From positions 4,420,001 through 4,484,000 of the forward strand of contig NC_089241.1 of assembly GCF_000512585.2 (NCBI RefSeq): a DNA stretch of 64,000 bases. The letters are read 5' to 3'. The translations under genes and the position numbers were made by a program. Origin of the DNA: Kwoniella bestiolae CBS 10118. Lineage: Eukaryota > Basidiomycota > Tremellomycetes > Tremellales > Cryptococcaceae. Each line of letters begins with the position of its first letter. Within the stretch, counting starts at the first letter, position 1. The notes under the pieces were generated by a model. That model was not told where the DNA came from. It made no database searches and worked only from the letters and a program-made list of their open reading frames with translations. Shown here one piece after another: positions 35,289-45,681 of this stretch.

Positions 35289-36195
35289 ATGACAGACGCA
35301 CCACTCCAAGGAGACAAGCTCAACGAAGAGCGAGCATTCATCAAGCGATATACCGAGGGTCTTTCTTCCCACAAGGTAGAATACCCAGCAGACTTCTCTA
35401 CTCCCCTTGAAGATAGACCTAGGAAAGTTGCAGTAGTAGGTGTAGAAGTTGCTGAACCCCCTTCAGCGGAGGGTATGGATGTTGATACTCCTTCACAAGG
35501 TAAGCTCTACTTTTGACAAGAAGTGGGTCAATACGAAAGCTTATGCTGACTGCGTGTTACGTGTAGATACAGTAACAATTACCATCAAATGCCTTAAACC
35601 CTCTCTCACCTTACCTATCACCGCCAACCTCACCGATACAGTCACCGACCTCAAATCACAAATCGCCAAATCATCTTCCAATGCCCCATCAGCAGATAGT
35701 CAGAGACTACTCCTCAAAGGAAAGGCTCTGACAGATACTAAATTACTTAAAGAATACGATATAAAAGACGGAGCGATTTTACATCTCATGGTCAAGATCC
35801 CTAGTGCCTCTGCCTCTGTAGCAGGTAAAGAATTGACATCGGACGAAGCTACATTCCCTTCTTCCCCTGGTCCACCCGCTCTCACTATCACTACCTCAAT
35901 TGACGGTACCGCTCCCGGAACTTCTATGCCACTCACTAACATCGATTCTGCCGCCCCGCCCCTCGGTCCTCAACCTCAGGTATCTTCGGCATCATTCCAT
36001 CAGACCATCGCCGATCCGCAGTTCTGGCAGAAGATCCACGCGCTGTGCGTCAGCGAGTTCCCGCTTGAAGATGAGGCGGATGCTGCGTGGGAGACATTCT
36101 TGGTTTCGATGAAAGGGAAGCTGAGTGCGGGGGAGGCAGCGAAGATTAGGGATGTAGTTGGAGTTACTGGTATGGGTGGGCAGATGGCTACGTAG
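35289..36195 (+). CDS. Ubiquitin-like domain protein, GET5/UBL4A-like
   Basis: Two exons (35289-35499, 35567-36195) give 279 residues. The N-terminal ~40 residues (ERAFIKRYTEGLSSHKVEYP) resemble the Get4-binding segment of Get5. A ubiquitin-like fold follows at about residues 72-150 (VTITIKCLKPSLTLPITANL, then SQRLLLKGKALTDTKLLKEY). After a Ser/Pro linker, the last ~55 residues (FWQKIHALCVSEFPLEDEAD...) form a predicted helical domain in the place of the Get5 homodimerisation domain. Get5 with Get4 hands tail-anchored proteins to Get3. The Ubl call is firm; the Get5 identity rests on three-part architecture. Confidence 0.65.
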
Positions 36196-36461
36196 GGAAG
36201 GAGGAGATATGGGTGGTGACGAGTTGGTGAGAATAGCGAAAGGCAGCGGGATGAAGAGAAAGAACCTTGAGAGTAAATCGTGGGAGGATAGATAGATGGG
36301 ATAGCTGGACAACATTTCAAGTAAGGGTTTGGTACTTTTCCCAATGACAGTAGCATGTATCATTATATCGATTTAAACCCCAGTGTCCGCTTTACAATCG
36401 CGACTCATACCCACCTATATCTCTAATGAGTTGTGCATCACGTCTGCATGCCTATACAATC

Positions 36462-36916
36462 TTACAAATCGATATCTTCAAGACGACGTTTCATATCTTT
36501 CAACTGATCATGCAATTCGTCCAAAGATTTCCCGATCCTTTCGAAACTCCTTTCAATCTTTATCTCGAGCCCCGTGATCCTCTCGTCAAACTCCTTCGAC
36601 ATCTGTTCCAACCTCGTATTGCAGTTGTACGACGACACGGCGAGCCCGGTGAGCCCCAGGACCATAGTGAGTGTAGGGAGCTGAATGCTGCTTATGGCTG
36701 TTCTGGAGCAGAGGGGGAAGCTGGACGTGTGGGCGAGCTGCAGCATGATAAACAGACAGATTCAGTCTATCAGCATGTTCCGAATATGACGTCGAGGATA
36801 ATGTCTTGATGCCACCAGAGTAAGTGAGACGAAATACTTACTCCCTTGGGGATGATCTGGCGGGATTGCAAGAGCATAGATCTGAAGAGGGGTATCTGTC
36901 CGGTGGCTCTGAACAT
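36462..36916 (-). CDS. Small mitochondrial coiled-coil membrane protein, copy 1
   Basis: Two exons (36916-36842, 36737-36462) give 116 residues. Exon 1 encodes exactly 25 residues, MFRATGQIPLFRSMLLQSRQ plus IIPKG, an Arg-rich amphipathic stretch without acidic residues, typical of a mitochondrial presequence. Exon 2 starts LAHTSS, has one hydrophobic segment (LPTLTMVLGLTGLAVSSY), then a ~50-residue coiled coil (EQMSKEFDERITGLEIKIER and on) to stop at 36462-36464. I do not recognise the family. The next gene on the same strand has the same plan and the same intron position and phase, so the two are probably tandem duplicates. Confidence 0.65.
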
Positions 36917-37411
36917 GGTTGCTTGTAGTATTGCTTGTAGCCATGAGCTTAGGAAGTGGGTATGCCTTGTATGTCGATACATGATCAAGGACAGAAAATA
37001 AAGAAAGTGGACACGAGGAGGTGTGAAATGACAGGTGGGATCCAAGAAAGCACAGCCGGAACGAGTGCACGATTACTTCGAACAACGGCTTCCAGCGAAC
37101 CTAAATCAAAGACAGTGTCTGTGGTCTCGTTGCCGTGAGTCAGATCAGAAGATTCTCGTCAATTTGCCTCACAACCTTGTAATGTGAAACTCCGACCAGA
37201 CTTGGGACTGAAAGAAGTGATAAATATGACAACGAGAATGAGAGATGCGGACCGCACTACAATCTCGACAACGACGATATCATTCAAGAATTCTTCACCT
37301 TCGTATTTGCTGCAGAGTCATCGAAATTTTGCAACAGCACTCAACGGAGAAACGTTTTAAGTGGTGCATTTCCCTTCTCATCATCGCATGTACAAAACAA
37401 GATGACAATCC
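36917..37411. other. Intergenic region between the two small coiled-coil genes
   Basis: About 495 bases holding the promoter of the left gene and the 3' end of the right gene. Several short frames occur on both strands, but none has conserved or spliced coding character. Confidence 0.5.
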
Positions 37412-37903
37412 CTACTTGAAGGTGTATCTCGCACCACTCCCTTCGCCTAAGACCTTCTCACTCGTTGCGAATCCAGAACTCTTGTTATTGATGGACCTAA
37501 GTTCCTGCAAGACATGTTCTCGCCACTTAATCTCTTCCCTTTTTTCACGCTCAATCTCTCTTTTTCCCCTCTCGATCTCTCGTTTCTCATTCTCAATCTC
37601 TCGCCTTTTATCGGAATCCCATTGGTCCCATGCAAACCAGCCTAGAAGACCTACAGGCATCGCGAGGGCCATCGAGTATACGATCTCTCCACGTGCGTTG
37701 TGCGAGTTGTTGGTCGAGGAAGTGTGTTGAGCCTGGACAATTATTTTGTATTAGCAACGAGTGGAGCGGATCGTCATATATCCTACTTCGGAAGGGTGAC
37801 TTACTCTTCTAGCAATGGTTTGCATGGGAGCTCGGAACAAAAGAGGTTTGGTGATTTGTGAAGATCTGAGAAGACGTAACATTGCGGTTGTGCGGGTTTG
37901 CAT
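37412..37903 (-). CDS. Small mitochondrial coiled-coil membrane protein, copy 2
   Basis: Two exons (37903-37805, 37732-37412) give 139 residues. Exon 1 encodes a 33-residue Arg-rich presequence-like segment (or 26 residues from an internal ATG at 37882) and ends in phase 0, as in the neighbour. Exon 2 starts AQHTSS, has a hydrophobic segment (MALAMPVGLLGWFAWDQW), then a strongly charged helix of repeated KREIE units (REIENEKREIERGKREIERE) and a final ~35 residues. The inferred topology is a single-pass inner-membrane or outer-membrane protein with a soluble coiled coil. No family is recognised. It resembles the left-hand gene in exon plan, the HTSS start of exon 2, TM position and coiled coil. 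Confidence 0.62.
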
Positions 37904-38303
37904 TGTTCAATCGTGGTCGAATATATTCAGGTGAGGTGTAGGTGGTGTTATGGCGAGAAGATGAGGATGTAATTACGAAAGATAGATATGCGAGAGACAC
38001 TCTTATATATCTGTGGGTCTGGGGTGGCAACACCCCCGGCACGGCATCTACCATCAACTGACGTGCGTACTCTCGATGCCGCATATCCGTCAGTTATTTT
38101 AGAAGATTAAGGTTGAAGGAGAACGAAGGTGGTCGAGCGAAGCGGTATACTCCACCAGTCTTGTATGTATCTTAAGCAACGAGTGCGGAAGGTACGTTCA
38201 GCTCGGATCCGTGATAGATCATCGCAGCGAAGCAGGGCGAAAAGAGACGTGACTTGTCTATACCATATGCATGCGATGTTTCCCAAAACTGAATATGTAC
38301 TAT
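37904..38303. other. Intergenic region upstream of copy 2
   Basis: About 400 bases holding the promoter of the small coiled-coil gene and the 3' region of the ceramide glucosyltransferase gene. Nothing else is seen. Confidence 0.5.
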
Positions 38304-40062
38304 CTATCGATCGTCGTCCATTCGTATTGCCTCGCCTAAAATATCCCGAAAGATAACAACAATCAGCTACTACAACGGCTTTTGCGATCGTGTGATCTGG
38401 AGTGACCTACCGGACGAAACGATCTTGTACTTCCTCCCTCTCCAAATTACCACATCACTAGTCATAGCCAACAACCAGATAGGTAATGCCAGACACTCCC
38501 TGGCGAACCACGCTATCAGGAAGATCCCAGTCGACGAAGGAGGTTTTAACGCCTGGATATTCGTTTCCAACGATCTTCTCGTCGACAAATCTACCATCAA
38601 CCAAGTAAAGAGATGGACGATGAATAAAGCAGGTATATTTGCACCAAGTAACCTTTGTATAGCCCAGGAACCGTATAATCCAGCTAAAAGACTTTCCGTG
38701 AATGGTTCGAGCAGAGTAGCAATGATCGGAGTCATCTTCTTCCTCACTCTCAACCACCTTACTCTCCTATCTATATAGTCCTTCACGCTCAGCGCGCCGA
38801 GGAAATCCAAGGCAACGTCAGAAGTCATAGCGTGTTTAAGGTTGAGTTGATGCCATATTCCAAGAGCTATCATGTTATCTTCAGCTAGGAAGGGACTGAA
38901 CCCCGCTAGACCTGTTGGCGGGTTGGGTAATTGGCGTAAGGATGGTGATGGTGTGGTGAGTTGGGATATCGAGTGACGTGAATACAAGTTGGATTTACCA
39001 ACCACGCATGAATCGATCGCGACGGCATTCTATAGCAAGGACAAGGAGCGTTGGTAAGCCAGCTATACTGGGTGGAGTCCACGCAAGCGTTAGCTGGTAC
39101 AGATCACTCACAATTGCTAGATACATCTTAGCATGGGTAGTATTCAGATAAGCCTGTTCGATCAAACTTCCCCACGTCTTCTGATAACAGAGTGCAACAG
39201 GTACCTGATGTACCAGCCCCACTTCTCCAGCTACTGGTGGATCCCTCGTGTCATCTGCGATAGACATGAGCGGGGAGGATTCTGGGTCGTCTGGTGCTGA
39301 ATAGGGCGTACGATTGGACAGGAAGGCTTCGACCGCTCTACCGAGTGTGCCTGGTGTGACTGATATAGTCGAGTCTATCACCCAGAGAAGATCGCAGCTC
39401 GCTTCCTGGAAGGGACGCAGGAGGTTGTTGACTTTTGGGTTGACACCAATTTTGGTGCTATCTGTTGAGTATACAAGACATCTATAAGCTGATTTCCCCT
39501 CATCCGGAGGTTGTATGTATTGAAAGCATCAGTTAGCTTACTCACCTATTATTACCCTAGCTTTCACATCTGGGTATTTCTCCATCACCATCCTCACCAC
39601 AGGTATAGCTTCATCATGTTCATCCTGAAGTGCGAAGATGACTTCGAATTTGGGATAATCAAGCTTCATGCAGCTTTCCAAAGTGTTGTAGAGGTTCTGA
39701 TCGAGTCCACATAAGGGTCGGATGATAGTGACTCCAGGGGCCGAGGAGGGGGAGAGGGAGGATATTCGAGAAGGTAGAGTTGGATGAGCGTACCGTATTC
39801 GACTGCAATGGATGGAATACATCGAAGTCAGCGAGAGCTCTCAATTCGGATGCTTTAGCCATGACATAGTCGCACTGAAGGCATCTGAGATTATGAGCGG
39901 AGACACTCACGCTGTCCTCCAACCTAGAAGACATAGTGACCACACCACCACGTAGAGGACGAAGAAGAATATAGCCGCAAAGAGGGAGAGAGTACCGGCT
40001 ACGGGAAAGATTATGAATGTGAGCTCGGTATCTCTCGAGGCATGAGAGGTGAGCTCACCCAT
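38304..40062 (-). CDS. GCS1: Ceramide glucosyltransferase (glucosylceramide synthase)
   Basis: Transfers glucose from UDP-glucose to ceramide (EC 2.4.1.80), a GT21-family enzyme of Golgi/ER membranes. The N-terminal exon encodes one TM anchor (TFIIFPVAGTLSLFAAIFFF). The catalytic domain shows GVTIIRPLCGLDQNLYNTLE, FEVIFALQDEHDEAIPVV, the D2 site (WVIDSTISVTPGTLG), the D3 site (FSPFLAEDNMIALGIWH) and the QxxRW-like RRVRWLRVRKK. C-terminal hydrophobic segments follow (LFIVHLFTWLMVDL, IFLIAWFARECLALPIWLLA). A last short exon gives GEAIRMDDDR and the stop at 38304-38306. In Cryptococcus this lipid matters for growth at alkaline pH and virulence (established for Gcs1). Divergent from RAD18. Confidence 0.92.
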
Positions 40063-40435
40063 GTCTACTCTTTCTCCTTGTGCTTCCCTGCCTACTTTAT
40101 TATGTGTTTAGCCTTGGTAAAGCCAGATAGGATGAGGCAGAAGAAGAGAAAAGTGAAAAGCTAACATGAACATTTACTCCTCATTCCTCATTCCTCATTC
40201 CTCTATCCCTCGCATGTAGCAAAGTAAACACCCTCCACCTCCAATTTACCGACGTATGCTTGTTGTGAACCGTGGGAAAGTAGAGTGAATCTGAATTGAG
40301 ATGAGATGGATGAGGTGTGTTTGGCTCAGACGCGTTTAACAGAAAAAACATTACGGGAATCAATCATCAACCGATCATCTCTCATCTCTCTTCCTTCTTT
40401 CCTTCCTATCTGATACATCATACTTCTCAACCGAG
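40063..40435. promoter_or_regulatory. Divergent promoter region GCS1 / RAD18
   Basis: A 373-base gap between start codons. It contains a 7-base tandem repeat at 40178-40203 and a pyrimidine-rich tract (40376-40412) before the RAD18 ATG. Confidence 0.55.
40178..40203. repeat. 7-bp tandem repeat (CTCATTC)n
   Basis: Nearly four direct copies of CTCATTC lie in the shared upstream region of GCS1 and RAD18. Confidence 0.8.
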
Positions 40436-41955
40436 ATGGACATGTCAAACCACCCCCTCCTGTCCTCAATGGACGAACCTCCTCCCTTCCCTCCTTCACA
40501 CCCTCATTTACGTCGACTGGATCGCTCGGTAGTCTGTCAAATCTGTAAAGAGCCTTTCCAAGCTCCCGTCTCGATAGGATGCGGTCATTCCTTCTGTTCC
40601 TCGGTAGGTCTTCATCTTCTTCTCATTCATCGTACATATCGAGGTCGTGTTTGATAGCAGCTGATACGGATGGTGCTTCATCATATAGTGCATCAGATCA
40701 TCTCTGGACGTCATGAAGAAATGTCCATCATGTAATGAACCTGCATTAGAAGGTCAGATAAGGAGGAATAGAGCTTTGGAGGAGATCACCGATTCATGGG
40801 AAGAATCAAGGTCAGCTATCTGAGCGCCGATTGTTGCATCCCAATACGAAAGCTGATCTGATGTTCTCAGACCAATCATATATGAACTTGCCCAACCACC
40901 ACCAACGAAGAAACGAAGAGCATCCATACAAGAATCAAATTCCAAACCCTCTTCCTCCTCTGGTACGAAGCGATTAAAGCCCAATTCATCGAGAGAAGGA
41001 AGTGGAAGTAGATCACAGAGTCCAATTAAATCACGTAGATCTGATGATGGTGATCACAATTCCTTGAATGGGAATGGGGAAATGGAGGATGAGGAAGACG
41101 ATGAGGTACAGGAATTGACGGAGAATGGTATGTATCTCCTCAACTTGATAGGTAAACGATACCTTTCAATGCAGAATACAGCTGAATATACCTGTTAACA
41201 GATGAAGCTCCATGTCCGATCTGTCAAGCTACCTTACCTATCTCGTCGATACCTTTACACATCGAAAAAGGTTGTCCGCCGCCTAAAACGAAGACTAATG
41301 GGAATGGAGTCGGGGGAAGGAAAGGAAATCAGAAAGCAGATTGGAAGAAGGTCTTTTCAGGTCAAGGATTAGGCGGGAAAAGCAAAGACAAAGAGTGAGA
41401 CGGGATACTTGCATCAATTTCAGCTTGAATATGAATCTGAGAATTAAGAAGTTCAGCTGATATATCGTAATAGGGTCGAGATGAAACGAATCACCAAACC
41501 CAACTACTCATTAGCCACCCCTGCAGATCTGAGATCAATCTTATCGGTAGGTAGCTGTCGAATTATATTGCTTGTCCAGGTAATCCAGCTGACGCTCACC
41601 AAATTCTTAGGAGTATTCTCTGCCTACCACGGGAGATAAACCGACATTGATAGCCAGAGTACAAGAATGGATAATCCTATTCAACTCTAATCTCGATACA
41701 TCCCATCGATCTTCCCTCTCTGCACTTCGAGCGAAGTTATCAGATTCGGAGAATTCGAAGAAGAGGGATAAGGAGAAGGGCAAGGATGAGATGGTAAATC
41801 AATTAGGGAGTAAAGATGGATTACAGAAGTATGCGAAGGAGAAGAAAGGCGAGTTTGAGAGGTTGAGGAAGGAGATCATAGAGAGGGATAGGAAACGAAG
41901 AGAGCAGGAGGAAGGAAAGGGCCGTGGGAGGGATAATGCCATTGAGGTGGAGTAG
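40436..41955 (+). CDS. RAD18: E3 ubiquitin ligase Rad18 (post-replication repair)
   Basis: Rad18 with Rad6 monoubiquitinates PCNA at stalled forks, starting translesion synthesis. The RING finger is CQICKEPFQAPVSIGCGHSF, then CSS and, across an intron (GTAGGT...TATAG), CIRSSLDVMKKCPSCNEPAL; all eight ligands are present. A disordered stretch with a likely basic NLS (TKKRRASIQ) follows. Then come a UBZ-type C2HC finger (DEAPCPICQATLPISSIPLH, then GCPPPK) and a SAP domain (TKPNYSLATPADLRSILSEY...GDKPTLIARVQEW). The last ~100 residues are a charged coiled coil in the position of the Rad6-binding region. Stop TAG is at 41953-41955. RING, UBZ and SAP in this order define Rad18. Confidence 0.93.
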
Positions 41956-42135
41956 TATCATCGCTGAGCAGGGAGATACGAGAGGAAAGACCATATTTGC
42001 GTGAGAGTAATAGTATCAAGTTGTTATAGTATCTATCGTCAGAACCATCTCATCCATATCACATTGTTTCCATAATCATCGATCCCATCATTACGTGTTA
42101 TTTGTACATTATATATGCATCGTACCATCATTAGA

Positions 42136-43421
42136 TTACATACTCGTATTACTCACATTCACCCGTTGATCGCCTAAGTGTCCCGATTCCCCCTTCCTAG
42201 CACGAACAGCCACAAACTTCCAACCCTCCTTCTCGACTCTCTCAATCGTCCTACCGACCTTCTCCCACTTCCCACCTCTACCAATCAAGTTCTTCGCAAA
42301 TCCAGGCCAAACATTTTTACTCCAATCTTTAACTTCTACGTCTTTCCACCCTTCTTTCTCCAGTAGTTCCATATATCCCTTCAAGGATGAGGGACGTTGA
42401 GTCAAGTTTGGTAGAGGAACAGACAAGAAGTAAGATACGAACCAAGCTTTCCACCATGGCAATCCAACCGAAGGCGGCAAAATATCCGTGTAAACGACTA
42501 TACCTTTATCCTGCCTCAAGACCGGTTTGAGAGTGTTCAAAAAGGGTACAAGCGAAGGAGGATAATGATAGATTGAATCCAGTATATAAATCAGATCGTA
42601 TGGTGGGGGATCATCCCGGCCTAGTGTGATTTGACCATCACTCTCTTCAAGTAATTGATCTTCATCCAGATAGGCGAGATCACGAGGCTGTTCGCCCATA
42701 AATCCTTTCATACTGTTCAAAGGGTGGTCGAGGTCCTTGCTAGGCCTGAACTGTGCTGATCGGGGGTACAGCTTGATTATGGTCGACTTTGCCTTTTCGG
42801 GGGTGTATCGATCGATAAGGCTCAGAGCGGACATCATATCGGATCGGAGGGATGTGAGGCCGTATAAGTGTTTTGGTGGAGATGATGAGCTGAGGTGTAA
42901 TACTATTGTTGGGTTGATCAGCTTTAGTGGGAACGTGCGCACACTCATTTAGCTGATACAGAAGAATCCTTACATAAAGATTCTCCTGCCCCGTGTCCTA
43001 TATCTACGTACATTCAGCAAAGGTCAATCAGCAGGTCATACATGCATTCTCGCGGAACATAGTGGGAAGCAGACCTACCCAACACATTTCCCCCACCTTC
43101 GTACCCACCCTCTCGAGCGAGATCCAACAGCTTCTCTCCCAGGGCTTGAGCAGCTATAGGGAAAGAGTTTGTTTCCTGTACGTCGAAAGGTATGGCATCA
43201 GTGGTGGCAGAGAATAGCTCATGGGTGATTTGATTCTCGCTAGCTATTTGATGCTCACTCACCTCCCACCATCCCATATTACACCATTGCGTTTGTCTCT
43301 CACCTTGCACTTTATCGTTCAGAGCTACGGGATCCCATAGTTGATATGGTTCGATATAGTATGGTGCGAGTAGGAGTAAGAGGGGAAGGATAGCTATTGC
43401 TATAAAAGTTGATGTTCCCAT
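42136..43421 (-). CDS. Membrane-anchored SAM-dependent methyltransferase-like protein
   Basis: The start exon (from 43421) encodes an N-terminal signal-anchor (TFIAIAILPLLLLLAPYYI) followed by WDPVALNDKVQGERQTQWCN and MGWWE, which resembles the entry of several fungal methyltransferases. The next exon (QALGEKLLDLAREGGYEGGG) leads through a short exon (DIGHGAGES), which matches the glycine-rich SAM-binding motif I. The main exon has LYGLTSLRSDMMSALSLIDR (motif II region), YDLIYILDSIYHYPPSLVPF (motif IV-like), VVYTDILPPSVGLPWWKAWF and C-terminal strands to the stop at 42136-42138. The substrate is unknown; the hydrophobic segment around PWWKAWFVSYFLSVPL could mean a lipid or membrane substrate. 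Divergent from MOB1. Confidence 0.75.
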
Positions 43422-43799
43422 CTTGATCAGTACTTATGATTCATATGTCCAGAAGGAAGAAAGAGAGAGAGAAGGACAAGGAGGGTTGATTTCTTGATTT
43501 CACTCTGTTGCACTACGTGTCGTTGGTGGACATGGACGTTTTAAGTGGAGGTGGGGTTGAGGATTGATTAATTTGATTCCGTTGTTCCGTTATTGCCTCA
43601 TCTAGTAATTTACTTTACTTTGTAGGCTCGAGCGTTGTGTGTCGCGTCGCGTAGTAATGTAATTCAGTTTCAGAAGTCAGAGAGAGGTTGAACCACCATC
43701 ACCATCAATAACATCAACAACAGATCAATCTTGTCTCTTCTTCTTCCTTCTTCTCTTCTTCTTAACTTCTCTCATCTGAACAAGCCAGAAGTAGCAGCA
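43422..43799. promoter_or_regulatory. Divergent promoter region methyltransferase / MOB1
   Basis: A 378-base gap between start codons. A long CTT/TTC-rich tract (about 43733-43772) precedes the MOB1 ATG and likely covers its transcription start. Confidence 0.55.
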
Positions 43800-45236
43800 A
43801 TGTCCACCCTCTTCAACCTGTAAGCTTCCCCTTGCCACAGCATATGAGATTTGAGCTGACAACCCTTCTATCGTTCAGGAAAGGTAATCAATCACGAAGT
43901 AAGTAAAACTACTTCTTCCGATAGTCAGCTCGCCATAGCATCACACCCATTTCATCCGTCTTATTGCTTACGACGGATGGATGAGAATGAGAGGGTAGAG
44001 CTGATAGCTTTCATGGACAGCTTTCAAGCCCAAGAAAGTACCAGAGGGGACCAAGCAGTGGCAATTGAAGCAGTATGCTCAGCAGACATTGGTGAATTGT
44101 CATCTCTCTTCGCCCTTCCTCATCCTATCTTCTGGATGGAAAAACGACAATTGTTTACGCCTCATACGTCGTGCTATACAATGTATCTTGGAAAGGGGAG
44201 AAGCTGACTTGAAAGATGTCATATCACTAATAGGGCTCAGGTAACCTCCGAACAGCAGTGCAATTACCAGAAGGTGAAGACCTGCAAGAATGGATAGCAG
44301 TACACGGTGAGTCTGTGCAGCTCTGATTTCACCCTTGTCGAAAATTCTAGCTGACAATCCGTTCTGGCTCAGTTGTGGATTTCTTCAACCATGTGAATAT
44401 GTTATACGGTACTATATCTGAATTCTGTACTCCTACCGAGGTAAGCTGGACGACCCCTAGGCTTTTTGGAGAGGACAGCAGCTGATAGGAATGAATGTGT
44501 AGTGTCCAATTATGAATGCGGGTCCGAAGTGAGTATCGACTCTCATCAGCTGGCGGGAGAAGAAGGAGAGGATAGACTCCCAAAGCTGATATACCACATC
44601 TAGGTACGAATATTTCTGGGAAGATGGAGAGAACTAGTGAGTTCACTGTTCCCATCAGCTTCGACTTCGTCTCCTTTCCCTTGGGAAGGTATAAGGCTGA
44701 TGATTCATGTTGAACAGCAAAAAGCCAACCCACCTCTCAGCTCCCGCATACGTCGAAGCACTCATGACCTGGACTCAATCGATCCTAGACGACGAGAAAC
44801 ATTTCCCTCAACAGATCGGTAAAAGGTTCCCACCGACATTCATGAACACCGCCAAAACCATCTTGAGGAGATTGTTCAGAGTCTACGCCCATATCTATCA
44901 TAGTCATTTCGATCAGGTGTGCGCATTGGGAATCGAAGGTGAGTCGCAAGTCTATTTAGCTAACTCCTTCAGAGAAGGGTTTCAACTATCTATGATATAC
45001 TTGTCTGGACATTTCACTGACTATGTTATTGGAACGATAGCGCATTTGAATACGAATTATAGACACTTCTTGTTGTTCGTTGATGAGGTAAGTACCAATC
45101 AGATCTTCCTCGTGCGTTTATCTCTCGTGTATCTGATATTCTGCTTATTTTGTAGTTCCAACTTCTCTCGGAGAAAGACCTGATCCCGTTGGAAGAGTTC
45201 AACAAGACCATCTTGGACGAGACTGGGCGACGTTAG
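43800..45236 (+). CDS. MOB1: MOB1 kinase activator
   Basis: Mob1 binds and activates NDR/LATS kinases (Dbf2/Sid2) in the mitotic exit/septation network. About ten exons, several very small, splice into a protein of just over 210 residues. The first exon is ~20 bases (MSTLFNL) and the second ~20 bases (KGNQSR). Then follow TFKPKKVPEGTKQWQLKQYA, GSGNLRTAVQLPEGEDLQEW, VVDFFNHVNMLYGTISEFC, CPIMNAGPKYEYFWEDGEN, KKPTHLSAPAYVEALMTWTQ, RRLFRVYAHIYHSHFDQV and AHLNTNYRHFLLFVDEFQLL. The zinc-site Cys pair (FCTPTEC) and His pair (HIYHSH) are intact. The stop is at 45234-45236. Length and all conserved blocks match Mob1 rather than Mob2/phocein. Confidence 0.94.
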
Positions 45237-45681
45237 TTGATGTCGATGACGATGATTCACGTAGGGAGTCGAGAGGTGACATGATCGGCTAGAAAGTGGT
45301 TGGGACTTGGGGCTTGATCAATCGTGTTGTGCTATATTTATTATTCATACTGTGTATACATTCCTTTTCATATATCCTTTTTCGATGTTTTACGAGTATG
45401 ACGATGATGTATTTTGCATACTATTTCAGCATCTACTTAGCTAGACCTGATTTTGCAGCCTTCCGACGCAGAGCACATCATTCTCAATCATGATAGAAGC
45501 GATATGACCGATTCATTCAGAGAGATCCATATATGACAAATACAAGAAAGCGATGAAAACGCACGACTGAGCGATATGCAAATGTGAGAAAGGAAAATAA
45601 GAAGAGATCAAATCCCAAATACCAAAAATAGTCGCATAATCCATTAAATACTATGATACGATGTGACATTGGGTGTCCAAT
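45237..45681. other. Convergent 3' region MOB1 / SGO1
   Basis: About 445 AT-rich bases between stop codons. Nothing beyond untranslated sequence is seen. Confidence 0.6.
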
